Shown: positions 49,297 through 60,804, numbered from the stretch's first letter. The stretch: DNA of 64,000 nt from an uncultured Desulfovibrio sp. (GCA_913063155.1 CAJXYU010000003.1:310001-374000), one strand, 5' to 3'. Notes: generated from the letters alone by a model not told the origin. Made by a program: numbers and translations.

Positions 49297-50736
49297 ATGC
49301 GCCTCACTCTCTTCTGTCTTTCCATTCTAGCCACACTGCTGGGCGGCGGCACCGCCGTTCGAGCCATGGAGCTGAGCCTGAAGCCGCTGGAGGAATATGG
49401 GGCTCAGGCCAAAACTCCGGCCCAGAAAAAGCTGCTCAAATGGAAATGGAAACTCGTCAACGATGAATTTCCCTACACGGAAAAGCAGGCCCTCAAGGTT
49501 CTCGGGAAAGCCTACCCGGGCAAGCCTGAAAAAAAATTGAAGGCGTGGCTGGCGGAACCGGGCATGACTTATGTCCGAATCAAAGGAAAGAAACGATACT
49601 TCGTCAAGATCGTCGAGAACATCTGTTTTCGCCACCCCGACCTCATTCGCGCGGATATCAAAGGAAGCCGCCCGTTTTATGACCAACTCCAAGACATCGT
49701 CTTCGCTCCCGCACGGTCGAACTACCCGTCCGACTGGGCTCATCCCTATGTCAATCCGGTCACCTACCGAGGTAAAATCGCCATAAACATCCCACGTAAA
49801 AAACTCCCGAAGAAAGGGAAGTTCGAAGTATGGGCGCCGCTCCCCATAGCAACTTCGTCCCAGAAATGGCCGCGCGTGCTGAGCGTTGATCCTAAACAAT
49901 ACCTCACCACCGTGCCGCGCACCGACGGCGACATCGGGCAGATGCATTTCGCCTTCCCGCTCGAAAAGCTTGAAAAGGATCTCGCCATCACCGTCGAGTT
50001 CAGTTTCAGCCACTACCAGCAGCGTTTTCAGGTAGTCCCGGGCAAGGTGCTGCCATACCACAAGGGCAACCACGAATATCGGCAATATACGCGCTCCTTT
50101 GCCAACACCGCCTTCACTCCGGCCATCGGCGCCAAGGCCCGCGAGATCGTTGGAAGCGAAAAAAATCCGTATCTGGCCGCACAAAGGATCTACCGATACA
50201 TCGTGAACAACATTCCATACAGCCTTGTGCCGCACGGCACCGTGCAGATACTCGGCCTGCCCGAGTCGATCTATGTGCATCAAGGCGGCCATGGCGACTG
50301 CGGGGCTCAAAGCATGTATTTCTCGGCCCTGTGCCGGTCACTGGGCATTCCGGCGAGGTCCACGGGCGGCTATCAGGCAATCCCGGTCTTTTCCGGCACT
50401 CACTTCTGGGCCGAATTTTACGTGGAAGGCTACGGATGGCTGCCGGTGGATCCCACCGTGGCCGAAACAGCGGACTGGACCGACGAAATCAGCGAGCAAC
50501 AACGCCGCACGTTCAAGGACTTCTTCTTCGGCAACCTGGATCCTTATCGCTTCGTGATCCAGAAGGATGTGGACATTCCGCTCACCCCCAGGCCCTCCTC
50601 CGAGACGATTCTCGCTCCAGGCAGGCCCATGTTCGTGCTCCAGTCGCCCGTCGCCGTCTGCACCACCTGTTCGGACGATCCGTTGGAACTTGTGGAGCAA
50701 CACACCAGCATCACCTACGAGCCGGTTGACAAGTAG
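49297..50736 (+). CDS. secreted transglutaminase-like domain protein
   Basis: Signal peptide; GHGDCGAQSMYFSALCRSLGIPARSTGGYQ...GTHFWAEFYVEGYGWLPVDPT (Cys/His/Asp triad). Confidence 0.9.
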   Translation: MRLTLFCLSILATLLGGGTAVRAMELSLKPLEEYGAQAKTPAQKKLLKWKWKLVNDEFPYTEKQALKVLGKAYPGKPEKKLKAWLAEPGMTYVRIKGKKRYFVKIVENICFRHPDLIRADIKGSRPFYDQLQDIVFAPARSNYPSDWAHPYVNPVTYRGKIAINIPRKKLPKKGKFEVWAPLPIATSSQKWPRVLSVDPKQYLTTVPRTDGDIGQMHFAFPLEKLEKDLAITVEFSFSHYQQRFQVVPGKVLPYHKGNHEYRQYTRSFANTAFTPAIGAKAREIVGSEKNPYLAAQRIYRYIVNNIPYSLVPHGTVQILGLPESIYVHQGGHGDCGAQSMYFSALCRSLGIPARSTGGYQAIPVFSGTHFWAEFYVEGYGWLPVDPTVAETADWTDEISEQQRRTFKDFFFGNLDPYRFVIQKDVDIPLTPRPSSETILAPGRPMFVLQSPVAVCTTCSDDPLELVEQHTSITYEPVDK

Positions 50737-50923
50737 CCTGGCGAAATGCGGGGAACCTTTTGAAAACCACCTTACGGGCCGACCATCGTACAAATACGAA
50801 TACGAAATACGCAGATGGTGGTGCGGCACCGGCCATGAAAGCAACACACTTGGCGCACCCAACACCAAAAGAACAAAACTATGGAATTAGAGAATATCCA
50901 AAAAAACGGAGCCCCATAAGAAT

Positions 50924-51238
50924 ATGTATTTTGAAATGAGGACATACACCATACGGACAGGCATGATTGCCGACTACATGAAACTTTTCGAAGAAGTGGG
51001 CTTGCCCATCATATCGCAGTATGCGGAACTTGTTGGGTATTGGTACACTGACATCGGAGAATTGAACCAAGTCGTCCATATATGGAAATACGACAGCTTG
51101 GACCAGCGGACCATCAGCCGCAAAAAACTCTATGAAGACGAGAAATGGCAGACAAAATTTCTGCCGGAAGCGATGCGCATGCTGGAAAAACAGGAAAATA
51201 AAATCATGCATGCCACCGGTTTTTCTCCAATACAATAG
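50924..51238 (+). CDS. NIPSNAP family protein
   Basis: MYFEMRTYTIRTGMIADYMKLFEEVGLPI...LVGYWYTDIGELNQVVHIWKYDSLDQR. Confidence 0.88.
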   Translation: MYFEMRTYTIRTGMIADYMKLFEEVGLPIISQYAELVGYWYTDIGELNQVVHIWKYDSLDQRTISRKKLYEDEKWQTKFLPEAMRMLEKQENKIMHATGFSPIQ

Positions 51239-51439
51239 AGCACAACTCCCGAATCCCTTACCGACGAAGAAATTCTGCAATAAAAACCGTTCCCGGACAA
51301 CTTCACGATCAGCCTCTTGTCGCCGGCCCGCCCCACCTCTCTCCTGTTGCCGACCGCAACACGATCTGCTATCGAGGGTAGTTGCTCATATGTCGTTGTC
51401 AAAACCCGGCTGAGACGCCGGTTCCCCGAAGGAGAAAAC

Positions 51440-52498
51440 ATGGCCAGGAAAGCTTCAAATCCTGAAGACCTGCGCAAGGAAGCACTCGGCACAGCCATCA
51501 CCACCATCGAACGCAAGTTCGGGAAGGGATCCATCATGCGCATGGACGACGCAGCGCTTACCGCGATCCCCACCATCCCCACCGGCTCCATAGGCCTGGA
51601 CATGGCCCTGGGCGTGGGCGGCATCCCGAAAGGACGCGTCATTGAGGTGTATGGCCCCGAATCCTCCGGTAAGACAACGCTGTCCCTGCATCTCGTGGCC
51701 GAGACGCAGAAGGCTGGCGGCACCGCCGCCTTCATCGACGCCGAACACGCGCTGGACCTGCAGTATGCAAAGCGCCTCGGCGTCAACACCGAAGACCTGC
51801 TCATCTCCCAGCCCGACTACGGCGAACAGGCCCTGGAAATCGCGGACCTGCTGGTGCGCTCCGGCGCCGTGGACATCGTGGTCGTGGACTCCGTGGCCGC
51901 GCTCATCCCGCAGGCCGAACTGGAAGGCCAGATGGGCGAAACCCAGGTGGGCGGCCAGGCGCGCCTCATGTCGCACGCCCTGCGCAAGCTCACCGGCTCC
52001 ATCCACAAGTCCAAGTGTTCCGTGGTCTTCATCAACCAGATCCGCATGAAGATCGGCATGACCGGCTACGGCAACCCCGAGACCACCACCGGCGGTAACG
52101 CGCTCAAGTTCTACGCATCCGTGCGCATGGACATCCGCCGCATCCAGACCCTCAAGGACAAGGACGAGTCCTACGGCATTCGCGCCCGCATCAGGGTCAT
52201 CAAGAACAAGGTGGCCCCGCCCTTCCGCGAGGCGCTGGTGGACATCCTCTACGGCACCGGCATGTCGCGCGAGGGCGAGCTGCTGGACATGGGCGTGGAG
52301 CTCGGCGTGGTGGACAAGTCCGGCGCATGGTACGCCTTCGGGTCCGAGCGCCTGGGCCAGGGCAAGGAAAACGTGCGGCAGTATCTGGTGGAGAACCAGG
52401 ACATTGCCGAACAGATAGAAGTGAAATTGAAAGAACACCTCGGCATAGGTCCTTCCTCTTCCGAAGAAGAGGGAACCCCTGAGGGGGCCGAGGCGTAA
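51440..52498 (+). CDS. recA: recombinase RecA
   Basis: [22 protein letters not shown]...[32 protein letters not shown]. Confidence 0.98.
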   Translation: MARKASNPEDLRKEALGTAITTIERKFGKGSIMRMDDAALTAIPTIPTGSIGLDMALGVGGIPKGRVIEVYGPESSGKTTLSLHLVAETQKAGGTAAFIDAEHALDLQYAKRLGVNTEDLLISQPDYGEQALEIADLLVRSGAVDIVVVDSVAALIPQAELEGQMGETQVGGQARLMSHALRKLTGSIHKSKCSVVFINQIRMKIGMTGYGNPETTTGGNALKFYASVRMDIRRIQTLKDKDESYGIRARIRVIKNKVAPPFREALVDILYGTGMSREGELLDMGVELGVVDKSGAWYAFGSERLGQGKENVRQYLVENQDIAEQIEVKLKEHLGIGPSSSEEEGTPEGAEA

Positions 52499-52514
52499 TC
52501 ATATTACCCGTCGA

Positions 52515-52546
52515 GGACGCCCCAGCTTCAAGCTGGGGCGTTTCGT
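52515..52546 (+). terminator. recA terminator
   Basis: CGCCCCAGC-TTCA-AGCTGGGGCGTTTCGTC. Confidence 0.7.
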
Positions 52547-52558
52547 CGTCTTTACCGC

Positions 52559-52628
52559 CTGTTGAAAATGGTCAGATTGCGGCGTTGCCGCGAAAAAAAG
52601 CTCCTGGCGCTCAAGCCATTTTGAACAG
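52559..52628. repeat. dispersed intergenic repeat copy R3 (short form)
   Basis: Terminal arms CTGTTGAAAATGG / CCATTTTGAACAG (12/13 complementary); shares GCTCAAGCC-TTTTGAACAGCC and CGTTGCCGCG with R2. Confidence 0.65.
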
Positions 52629-52672
52629 CCGGTCGAGAAAGACAAATCTAGACAGTGAGAGAGTGTGACAAC

Positions 52673-55312
52673 ATGAAGGCCGCTGAAATCCGTAAACGTT
52701 TCCTGGAATATTTCAAAAAGAACGGACACGCCGAGGTGGAATCCTCGCCGCTGATCCCCAAGGACGACCCCACCCTGCTGTTCACCAACGCGGGCATGGT
52801 CCAGTTCAAGAAGCTCTTCCTGGGGCAGGAAAAGCGCGACTATTCCCGCGCCACCACCTCCCAGAAGTGCCTGCGCGTCGGCGGCAAGCACAACGACCTC
52901 GAAAACGTGGGCCGCACCGCGCGCCATCACACTTTCTTCGAGATGCTCGGCAACTTCTCCTTCGGCGACTACTTCAAGGAAGACGCCATCAAGTTCTGCT
53001 GGGAATTCCTGACCGAAGAGGTCGGTCTGGACAAGGACAAGCTCTACATTACCATCTATAAGGACGACGACGAAGCGGGCGAGCTGTGGCGGAAGCTCTG
53101 CGGCATCCCGTCCGAACGCATTTTCCGCCTGGGCGAGAAGGACAACTTCTGGTCCATGGGCGACACCGGCCCCTGCGGCCCGTGCTCCGAGGTCCACTTC
53201 GACCAGGGCGAGCACATGTGCTGCGGCGAACACTGCGGCATCGGCCAGTGCGACTGTGACCGCTACCTGGAAATCTGGAACCTCGTGTTCATGCAGTACG
53301 ACCAGGCCGAGGACGGCGTCCGCACTCCGCTCCCCCGCCCGTCCATCGACACCGGCATGGGCCTGGAGCGCATCGCCGCGGTCTGCCAGGGCGTCTACTC
53401 CAACTACGACACCGACCTGTTCCAATCCATCATCAAATACACCGCCGATCTGGGCGGCGTGGAATACGGCAAGGACTGCGACATCGACACGGCCCTGCGC
53501 GTCATCGCGGACCACAGCCGGGCCATCGCCTTCCTGATCCCGGATCAGGTGCTGCCCTCCAACGAGGGCCGCGGCTACGTGCTGCGCCGCCTCATCCGCC
53601 GCGCCTACCGCTTCGGCAAGCTCATGGGCCTGAAGCGCGCGTTCCTGTACAAGACCGCGTCCAAGGTCTGCGACGACATGGGCGCCCACTATCCCGAGCT
53701 GAACGAGCACCGCGACTTCATGGTCAAGGTGGTCAGGGAAGAGGAGGACCGCTTCGCCAAGACCCTGGACAAGGGCTTGGCCATGCTCGAAGAGGAACTG
53801 GAGGCGCTCAAGAAGACCAACGCCGCGCTGGTGCCCGGCGACATCACCTTCCAGCTCTACGACACCTACGGGTTCCCCATCGACATCGTGCGCGACGTGG
53901 CCGAAAAGCACGGCCTGGACGTGGACGAGCCCGGCTTCGATACACTGATGGCCGAGCAGAAGGAACGTTCCAAGGCCGCTTGGAAAGGCTCGGGCGAAAA
54001 GGACGTGGCCTCCACCTTCCAGGTGCTGCTCGAAGAATCCGCGACTTCCGATTTCACCGGCTACGACACCCTCACCGGCGAATCAACCATCACCGCCCTG
54101 CTGGACGTGGACGGCAAGCGCGTCGAGTCCCTGTCCGAAGGCGACAACGGCTGGCTGGTGGTTCAGGCCACCCCGTTCTACGGCGAGTCCGGCGGACAGT
54201 TGGGCGACATCGGGAGCATCGAGGCAGGTTCCGGCATGGCCGACGTGGCCGACACGGTCAAGCCGTCCCCGGCCCTGACCGGTCACAAGATTTCCGTCAC
54301 CCAGGGCGGCATTGCGGTGGGCGACACCGCCGCCCTCAAGGTGGACGCCGAAACCCGCACCGCCTCCATGCGCAACCACACCGTGACGCACCTGCTGCAC
54401 GCCGCGCTCAAGGAAGTGCTGGGCGACCACGCCAACCAGTCCGGTTCGCTTGTCGGCCCGGACCGGCTGCGGTTCGACTTCACCCACATCAAGGGACTGT
54501 CCGATGAAGAGATCGCCCGGGTCGAGGAGCTGGTGAACAAGGCCATCCTCGACAACCACGCCGTGGTGCGCGAGGTCATGAGCGTCGACGCGGCCCGCGC
54601 CAAGGGCGCCACCGCCCTGTTCGGCGAAAAGTACGGCAATGAGGTCTGCGTGGTGGAAGTGCCCGGCGTTTCCATGGAGCTGTGCGGCGGCACGCACCTG
54701 AAGACCACGGGTCAGGCCGGTTCCTTCGTGATCCTTTCCGAAGGCGGCGTTGCCGCGGGCATCCGCCGCATCGAGGCCGCCACCGGCTGGAACGCGCTCC
54801 GGCACCTGAACGAGCGACGCGCCGCCGTGGCCGAGACCGCCAAGCTTTTGAAGGCCAAGCCCGAGAAGCTGGCCGCCAAGGTCAAGGACCTCCAGAAGCA
54901 GGTCAAGGACATGCAGAAGGAGATGGAAAAACTTCAGGCCAAGGTCGCTTCCGGCGCGGGCAAGGACCTCATGAGCGAAGCCGAGGAGATCGGCGGCGTC
55001 ACTGTGCTGGCCACCAGCATCGAGGCCCCGAACATGAAGGTCATGCTCGACCAGATGGACAACCTGCGCTCGCGCATGGAATCCGGCATCATCTGCCTGG
55101 TCTCCGGGCACGAGGACGGCAAGGTGTCCGTGGCCTTGGCCGTGACCAAGGATCTGCACGGCCGGTTCAAGGCCGGTGAGTTGATCAAACCCGTGGCTGC
55201 CGAGGTCGGCGGTTCCGGTGGTGGTCGTCCGGACCTCGCCCGTGCGGGTGGTTCGGATGCCTCCGGCATCGACAAGGCGGTGGCCAAGCTCAAGGAGCTG
55301 ATCGCCGGTTAG
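52673..55312 (+). CDS. alaS: alanine--tRNA ligase
   Basis: [68 protein letters not shown]. Confidence 0.98.
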   Translation: MKAAEIRKRFLEYFKKNGHAEVESSPLIPKDDPTLLFTNAGMVQFKKLFLGQEKRDYSRATTSQKCLRVGGKHNDLENVGRTARHHTFFEMLGNFSFGDYFKEDAIKFCWEFLTEEVGLDKDKLYITIYKDDDEAGELWRKLCGIPSERIFRLGEKDNFWSMGDTGPCGPCSEVHFDQGEHMCCGEHCGIGQCDCDRYLEIWNLVFMQYDQAEDGVRTPLPRPSIDTGMGLERIAAVCQGVYSNYDTDLFQSIIKYTADLGGVEYGKDCDIDTALRVIADHSRAIAFLIPDQVLPSNEGRGYVLRRLIRRAYRFGKLMGLKRAFLYKTASKVCDDMGAHYPELNEHRDFMVKVVREEEDRFAKTLDKGLAMLEEELEALKKTNAALVPGDITFQLYDTYGFPIDIVRDVAEKHGLDVDEPGFDTLMAEQKERSKAAWKGSGEKDVASTFQVLLEESATSDFTGYDTLTGESTITALLDVDGKRVESLSEGDNGWLVVQATPFYGESGGQLGDIGSIEAGSGMADVADTVKPSPALTGHKISVTQGGIAVGDTAALKVDAETRTASMRNHTVTHLLHAALKEVLGDHANQSGSLVGPDRLRFDFTHIKGLSDEEIARVEELVNKAILDNHAVVREVMSVDAARAKGATALFGEKYGNEVCVVEVPGVSMELCGGTHLKTTGQAGSFVILSEGGVAAGIRRIEAATGWNALRHLNERRAAVAETAKLLKAKPEKLAAKVKDLQKQVKDMQKEMEKLQAKVASGAGKDLMSEAEEIGGVTVLATSIEAPNMKVMLDQMDNLRSRMESGIICLVSGHEDGKVSVALAVTKDLHGRFKAGELIKPVAAEVGGSGGGRPDLARAGGSDASGIDKAVAKLKELIAG

Positions 55313-55336
55313 TCACCGACTGACATATTAGAAATG

Positions 55337-55376
55337 AACCCGGCCGGCAGGAGCAATCCTGCCGGCCGGGTTTTGT
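55337..55376 (+). terminator. alaS terminator
   Basis: AACCCGGCCGGCAGGA-gcaa-TCCTGCCGGCCGGGTTTTG. Confidence 0.85.
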
Positions 55377-55484
55377 TATTTCTCTTTCTTCTTCGGAGGT
55401 GGAGGAGTCTTTTCCCCTAACTGAATTCAAATAAATGCCCTTCCGGGCAATCAAGTGAAGTACAACCACCCGGCTATTTTGAGA

Positions 55485-55872
55485 ACCATTTGAGGAAAGG
55501 GGTGAGGGAGGCGGCTCCGGGCCGCCCCTCCCTTTCCCCCTCTCCTGCGACCTCTCCCCCAATCCCTCCATACCGTACGAGAGCTGAGTGCAAACCTTGC
55601 AACGGACAAGCGGAATAAATGGAGTGGAAACCACAGGACTGTGCGAACAACCAAATCCTGCTGGACTCACGAATCATGGAAACGCACAGGCCGAGAGGTC
55701 AGAAAACAGCGGCGACCAGCGGGAGCGTCGCTGTTTTCTCCGAACGGACTGCAAGCGTTTCCTGATGAGAGAGTTGCGGGCCGGACGAGAGCAGGCCGTT
55801 TTTTTGCCTTCTTTTTTTGGGCCAGCAAAAAAAGAAGGTCGCCCGAGGGGGCGAAACCCCTGAGCGACCAAG
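55485..55872. repeat. non-coding block of serial hairpins (candidate dispersed palindromic element)
   Basis: CCTTCTTTTTTT-gggccagc-AAAAAAAGAAGG (55807-55838, perfect 12-bp arms) followed by GGTCGC-ccga-GGGG-gcgaaa-CCCC-tga-GCGACC; also AGAAAACAGCG(gc)GAC...GTCGCTGTTTTCT. Confidence 0.5.
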
Positions 55873-55955
55873 CTATTTCAATTGGTGCATGCGCGTCAGC
55901 GCACCCACCAAACAAGGCGGACACACCTCCCGCACCATTACTATATATAATAAAA

Positions 55956-57008
55956 TTACGGCGTCACCCGAACCGGCACCCCGGCCCACCTCTCACCAAT
56001 CCGCCGCTTGAGCATGGCCACGCCCGGCTCGAACAGACAATGCACCAGCACCGCCAGTGCGAGCGAGGTACAGAGAATCGTCCAACCGATGGGCTCTTCG
56101 AAAACCGCTTCGAATACGACGATGACGCTCAAATGCACCAGATAGAACGGATAGCTGATCTTACCGATGAGCCGGTCCCAACGGAACCGCCGAAACCAGC
56201 GGAAAACGAACGGCATGGACACCAAAGCCATGCCGGGCAGGAAATACGGCTCCATGACCTCGGGCACCTCGTCGGCAATGATGACCATGCATATCAGCCA
56301 GGCAAAGAAGAACAGGTCGTACACCCGAGCCCGCTCGGACAACGCCGTGTGCACCCGGTAAGCCAGGATGCCGCAGCCGAAAAGCCAGAACTCCAGCGGA
56401 AAGAACCGGGTGAAGAAGGTGTAGTCGCCGCCGCCCGCCAGCTTCACCCCGATCTTAAGGGCCATACTGGCGAGCACCAGACAAAGCAGTGTCCGGCTTC
56501 GCAGACGCACCAGAAACGGGGCCATGACGTAGAACAACAACTCCAGTGAAAGAGACCACGCCTGAGGCAACAAAGCCAGGGCCCACAACCCGTCGTGCGG
56601 CTCGGCCACGAACTGCAAACCGCCGTCCACGGCAGGCCCGAGACAGAAAAGCAGCTCCTGCCCGAACAGACAGACCGAAGTCCAGACCATGACCACGACC
56701 CCGGCCGGGTCCGCCAGCACGGCCCGCAACTTCGCGCCCGTGGACATGGGGTGGATGTCCGCGGACATGAGCAGCCCCACGCTGAGCAGCAGCGCGAACA
56801 CGTACATGGGATACAGCGTCAGGAACCGGCCGAGATAGAAATGGCGCCTGGACCGATAGGTGCGGTCCAGGATAAGCGCCATGTAGAAGCCGGAAATGGC
56901 GAAAAAGGTCAGGACCGCCTCGTGCCCGTCCACGATGAGCAAGTCCTCGTGAATGGGATTGTGCGAATGCAGAACGGCAACAGCCAACAAAAGCCGAATG
57001 ATACCCAT
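55956..57008 (-). CDS. acyltransferase family (OafA/YrhL-type) membrane protein
   Basis: MGIIRLLLAVAVLHSHNPIH...LTFFAISGFYMALILDRTYRSRRHFYLGRFLTLYPMY. Confidence 0.9.
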   Translation of the reverse strand: MGIIRLLLAVAVLHSHNPIHEDLLIVDGHEAVLTFFAISGFYMALILDRTYRSRRHFYLGRFLTLYPMYVFALLLSVGLLMSADIHPMSTGAKLRAVLADPAGVVVMVWTSVCLFGQELLFCLGPAVDGGLQFVAEPHDGLWALALLPQAWSLSLELLFYVMAPFLVRLRSRTLLCLVLASMALKIGVKLAGGGDYTFFTRFFPLEFWLFGCGILAYRVHTALSERARVYDLFFFAWLICMVIIADEVPEVMEPYFLPGMALVSMPFVFRWFRRFRWDRLIGKISYPFYLVHLSVIVVFEAVFEEPIGWTILCTSLALAVLVHCLFEPGVAMLKRRIGERWAGVPVRVTP

Positions 57009-57432
57009 TGCCCACACTCCACCGCCAGGTGGCGGCCCTCTGTCGGAGGCGCGGCGTGCGCGCCCCGTCCTGTCCGAGAACGACTCCCCTTCCGGGGCCA
57101 GAAGAATATACTTGGCGACGATTCCGAAAGGCAATCGAAATCATGCGTATAAGGCCGCTCTTTCCTGAAGCTGTGAGAAATTTTCATTTCTCGCGAAAAA
57201 AAACTTTATTTTTCTCACCAACCGCGTTATTCAACCCGCCCGGACCAAGTGTTCGAAACCATATTTCTCTAGGTGAAACGGCATCCAACGACCCTTTGCG
57301 CAGCCGGACATCCCCGTCCCAACCCGTTCCTGGCAGCCCCGAGGCAGTTCGCAGCAGCCGCGTCATCGCTTGACATGTGTGGACATTATCCGTAAATGTC
57401 CCGTTCCAAGTTTGTGCAAGGAGCATTTTATT

Positions 57433-57861
57433 ATGAAGACATATAGCCCGACTCCCGAAGATGTCCGTCAGGACTGGTACGTCGTGGACGCAACCGACAA
57501 GGTTCTCGGCCGTTTGGCCACCGAGATCGCCAACTGCCTGCGCGGCAAGAACAAACCCGAATACGCCCACCACATGGATATGGGTGACTTCGTGGTTGTC
57601 ATCAACGCCGACAAGATCAAGGTGACCGGCGACAAGCTGAACAAGAAAATGTATTACAAGCACACCGGTTTCCCCGGTGGCATCAAGTCCAAGTCCCTGG
57701 GCGAGATGCTGGAGAAGAAGCCCGAGCTGGTGATCACCACCGCAGTCAAGGGCATGCTTCCCAAGAACCGCCTGGCACGCAAGCAGATCAAGAAGCTGAA
57801 AGTGTACGCAGGTTCCGAGCATCCTCACGCTTCCCAGCAGCCCAAAACCTTGGAATTTTAA
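57433..57861 (+). CDS. rplM: 50S ribosomal protein L13
   Basis: [62 protein letters not shown]. Confidence 0.98.
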   Translation: MKTYSPTPEDVRQDWYVVDATDKVLGRLATEIANCLRGKNKPEYAHHMDMGDFVVVINADKIKVTGDKLNKKMYYKHTGFPGGIKSKSLGEMLEKKPELVITTAVKGMLPKNRLARKQIKKLKVYAGSEHPHASQQPKTLEF

Positions 57862-57873
57862 GGGGAAGAGACC

Positions 57874-58263
57874 ATGAGTGATTTCAATTACGGCACCGGT
57901 AAAAGGAAAAACGGCATCGCCCGCACCCGTCTGTACGCTGGCTCCGGTCAGATCACCGTCAACGGCCGCCCGTTCGACGAGTACTTTCCGCGCAAGACCC
58001 TGCAGATGATCATCCAGCAGCCGCTGAAAATGACCAAGACCATCGACAAGCTCGACGTGAAGGTCACCTGCAACGGCGGCGGCGTGGCCGGACAGGCCCA
58101 GGCCGTCCGTCACGGCATTGCCCGCGCCCTGTGCGAGTTCGATCCGGAACTGCGCGCCGTGCTGAAGAAAGCCGGCCTGCTCACTCGCGACGCTCGTAAG
58201 AAAGAACGTAAGAAGTACGGCCTGCGTGGTGCACGCGCCAGCTTCCAGTTCTCCAAGCGTTAA
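57874..58263 (+). CDS. rpsI: 30S ribosomal protein S9
   Basis: [33 protein letters not shown]...[25 protein letters not shown]. Confidence 0.98.
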   Translation: MSDFNYGTGKRKNGIARTRLYAGSGQITVNGRPFDEYFPRKTLQMIIQQPLKMTKTIDKLDVKVTCNGGGVAGQAQAVRHGIARALCEFDPELRAVLKKAGLLTRDARKKERKKYGLRGARASFQFSKR

Positions 58264-58291
58264 GCCGAGCGAAAGCCGCAATACGACTCTT

Positions 58292-58327
58292 CAAGGCCGG
58301 TACCTTCGGGTGCCGGCCTTTCGTCGT
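58292..58327 (+). terminator. rpsI terminator
   Basis: AAGGCCGGTACC-TTCG-GGTGCCGGCCTTTCG. Confidence 0.8.
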
Positions 58328-58448
58328 CGGTTACGGTCCTGTGTCCCGCCCGTCCTTTCCGGCGGAAAACCGAACCACAGAGTGACGGGAATATTATATT
58401 TTATGAACGTTCCTTGCCAGAAAGACCCATTCCCCCTATTATCCCGCC

Positions 58449-59711
58449 ATGGCTACGAAGAAGAAACCGCAACCACGACTGCTCTTTTCCGACGAACAAG
58501 GCCAGATTTACGACCACCCCGACCTGCTGCTGATGGTCCGCAGAGGCTCGGAGTTCGGCCTGCCCCGTCCCGATGAAATCATGCCGCTCCCGGCGGAAAG
58601 CGAATTTTTCATGCTCCCCGGCCGCCATGCCGTGGGCTACAACCAGGAAACCGGCGAGGTGGAAGTCATGGAGGAGCTCGGCGTGGCCGCGTTCGCCTGC
58701 CCGGGCAACACGGTCACCGGCATTGCCGCCTATGAATCCGACGCCGACGCCCAGCCGCTTCCCCTGCTCTCCTACGCCGCCATCGGCTATGCGGACGGCA
58801 AGTTCTGGGTCTGCGCCAAAAAGGTGGACACGGACAAGCGGCAGGTGTTCAACAACATCGCGCCGGATCGCGTGGAAGCCGGAGCGCACCAGCTCATGCA
58901 GGAAATGCCGGACAACCGGCTGGTGCATCACCTGGCGGGCTGCGCCCTGACCAACGGCTGTCCGGCGGCCAAGAACCTGGCCCTGGGCCGGTTCGAATGC
59001 CCGCTGCCCACCGCGCGCACCTGCAACGCACGCTGTGTGGGATGCATCTCGGAGCAGCCCGAGGATTCCGGGTTCCCCGCTCCCCAGTGCCGCATCTCGT
59101 TCACCCCCACGGCCAAGGAGATCGTGGACATCATGCGCCGCCACGAATCGCGCGAGCGCCGTCCCATCTTCTCGTTCGGTCAAGGCTGCGAGGGCGAACC
59201 CCTCACCGAAGTGGAACTGCTCGTGGAGGCCATCAAGGCCTACCGGCACGAGGGCGGCACCGGCACCATCAACATCAACACCAACGGCTCCCGGCCTCCG
59301 GCCATGCCCGCGCTCAAGATCGCCGGAGCCAACTCCATCCGGGTCAGCATGAACAGCGCCCGCAAAGAGACCTACGAGGCCTACTACCGGCCCAAGGGGT
59401 ACGGCTGGGACGACGTGCGCGAGACCATCTGCAAGGCGCACGAGGTGGGCCTGCACGTGTCGCTCAACCTGCTCTACTTCCCGGGCATCACCGACACCGA
59501 GCAGGAATTGGAGGCACTCATCAAACTGGGCGAGGAATGCCACTACGATTTCGTACAGCTGCGAAACCTGAACATGGACCCGGAGCTGTATCTCAAGCTC
59601 ATGAAACCTTTCGACTTCGGACCGTGCATGGGCTTCATGAACTTCAGGAAACGCCTCAAGAAGGCCCTGTCCTGGCTTGAATACGGATACTTCAACCCGT
59701 ATCTCGGGTAG
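58449..59711 (+). CDS. radical SAM protein of unassigned function
   Basis: TARTCNARCVGC (CxxxCxxC); FGQGCEGEPLTEVELLVEAI; TININTNGS; SIRVSMNSA. Confidence 0.85.
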   Translation: MATKKKPQPRLLFSDEQGQIYDHPDLLLMVRRGSEFGLPRPDEIMPLPAESEFFMLPGRHAVGYNQETGEVEVMEELGVAAFACPGNTVTGIAAYESDADAQPLPLLSYAAIGYADGKFWVCAKKVDTDKRQVFNNIAPDRVEAGAHQLMQEMPDNRLVHHLAGCALTNGCPAAKNLALGRFECPLPTARTCNARCVGCISEQPEDSGFPAPQCRISFTPTAKEIVDIMRRHESRERRPIFSFGQGCEGEPLTEVELLVEAIKAYRHEGGTGTININTNGSRPPAMPALKIAGANSIRVSMNSARKETYEAYYRPKGYGWDDVRETICKAHEVGLHVSLNLLYFPGITDTEQELEALIKLGEECHYDFVQLRNLNMDPELYLKLMKPFDFGPCMGFMNFRKRLKKALSWLEYGYFNPYLG

Positions 59712-60027
59712 AAAATTTGAGGAAGGGGAAAAGGCCCGCCCAAGGCTTTCTCCCTTCCTCCAAACCGACTTCCTCCCACATTTCGGCTACAGTGAAGAGA
59801 CATGGACGCCATATGGCGAAGATGTCTCTTGAGAAAAAAATCACAAGACGAACCACACTCACCACCTCCTCCACCCTTTTAGACGAAAGAGAAAGTTCAA
59901 CATTTCACAAGCAAAAATTTTTCTCCCCTCACAAAGAGATTGTGATTATTGACACAAGGCCGTCGACCTCGAATCGCCCCGACTCCAGGCCGCAGCAGAA
60001 TACCTACCCCATCAGGAGAAACAAGCT

Positions 60028-60804
60028 ATGACTTACAAGGAAATGCAGGACGTGCTCATGAAGGAGCTGCGTCTCTATCACTACCCCGTCGCAGTCAAAT
60101 TTTTCTTTGATCAGGCCGAACTGGACGCCTTCCAGAAAGCCACCCCGGAAATCCACACGCCGATCAAGCCCATGACCTTCTGTCAGTGGGAGATCGCCGC
60201 GCGCATGTCGGGCCAGATAGTCTATTCCGACGTGGACGGCCTCGGCTGCGGCAACGCCAAATTCAGCTTCGGCTGGAAGGGCCTGGACGAGGCCGAAATC
60301 AAGGCCCACCGCAAATATGTCCGCGACCTGGATCAGGCCGAACGCTTCGTCAAAACCAAGACCCGCCTCCCGGAAGGCCTGCTGGGCGTCGCCGTGGCCC
60401 CCCTGGGCTCCGTCGACGGTCTCTACGAGCCGGACACCGTCCATTTCTACTGTGACAACATGCAGGCCTACCACCTGGCCGTGGACTACATGGCCGCCAC
60501 GGACACCCATCCGCTGCGCCCGAGCATCACCATGAACTCCTCGGCCTGCGGCGGCAACGTCTTCACCCTGGTGGAGCAGGAATTCAACATGCTCCCGGCC
60601 TGTTCCGGCAGCTACAACGCGGGCAAGACCGAGCGCGGCGAAATCAACGTGATCATCCCGGGCAAAAAGTTCGGCGCCGTCATGGACCGGCTCATGGAAC
60701 GCATCGAAGCCGCCAGCAGCTCCATCACCCGCCCCGGCGACGGCTTCCCCGGCGCGGACGTCTGCAAGAACTGCCCGCTGATCGTCTTCAAGAAAAACAA
60801 GTAG
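60028..60804 (+). CDS. DUF169 family protein
   Basis: LRLYHYPVAVKFFFDQAE...SACGGNVFTLVEQEFNMLPACSGSYNAGKTERGEINVIIPGKKF. Confidence 0.82.
   Translation: MTYKEMQDVLMKELRLYHYPVAVKFFFDQAELDAFQKATPEIHTPIKPMTFCQWEIAARMSGQIVYSDVDGLGCGNAKFSFGWKGLDEAEIKAHRKYVRDLDQAERFVKTKTRLPEGLLGVAVAPLGSVDGLYEPDTVHFYCDNMQAYHLAVDYMAATDTHPLRPSITMNSSACGGNVFTLVEQEFNMLPACSGSYNAGKTERGEINVIIPGKKFGAVMDRLMERIEAASSSITRPGDGFPGADVCKNCPLIVFKKNK

Noticed and set aside
51241-51439. LexA/SOS box upstream of recA
   Set aside because: No convincing palindromic box seen by eye; lineage-specific motif would need a genome-level search.
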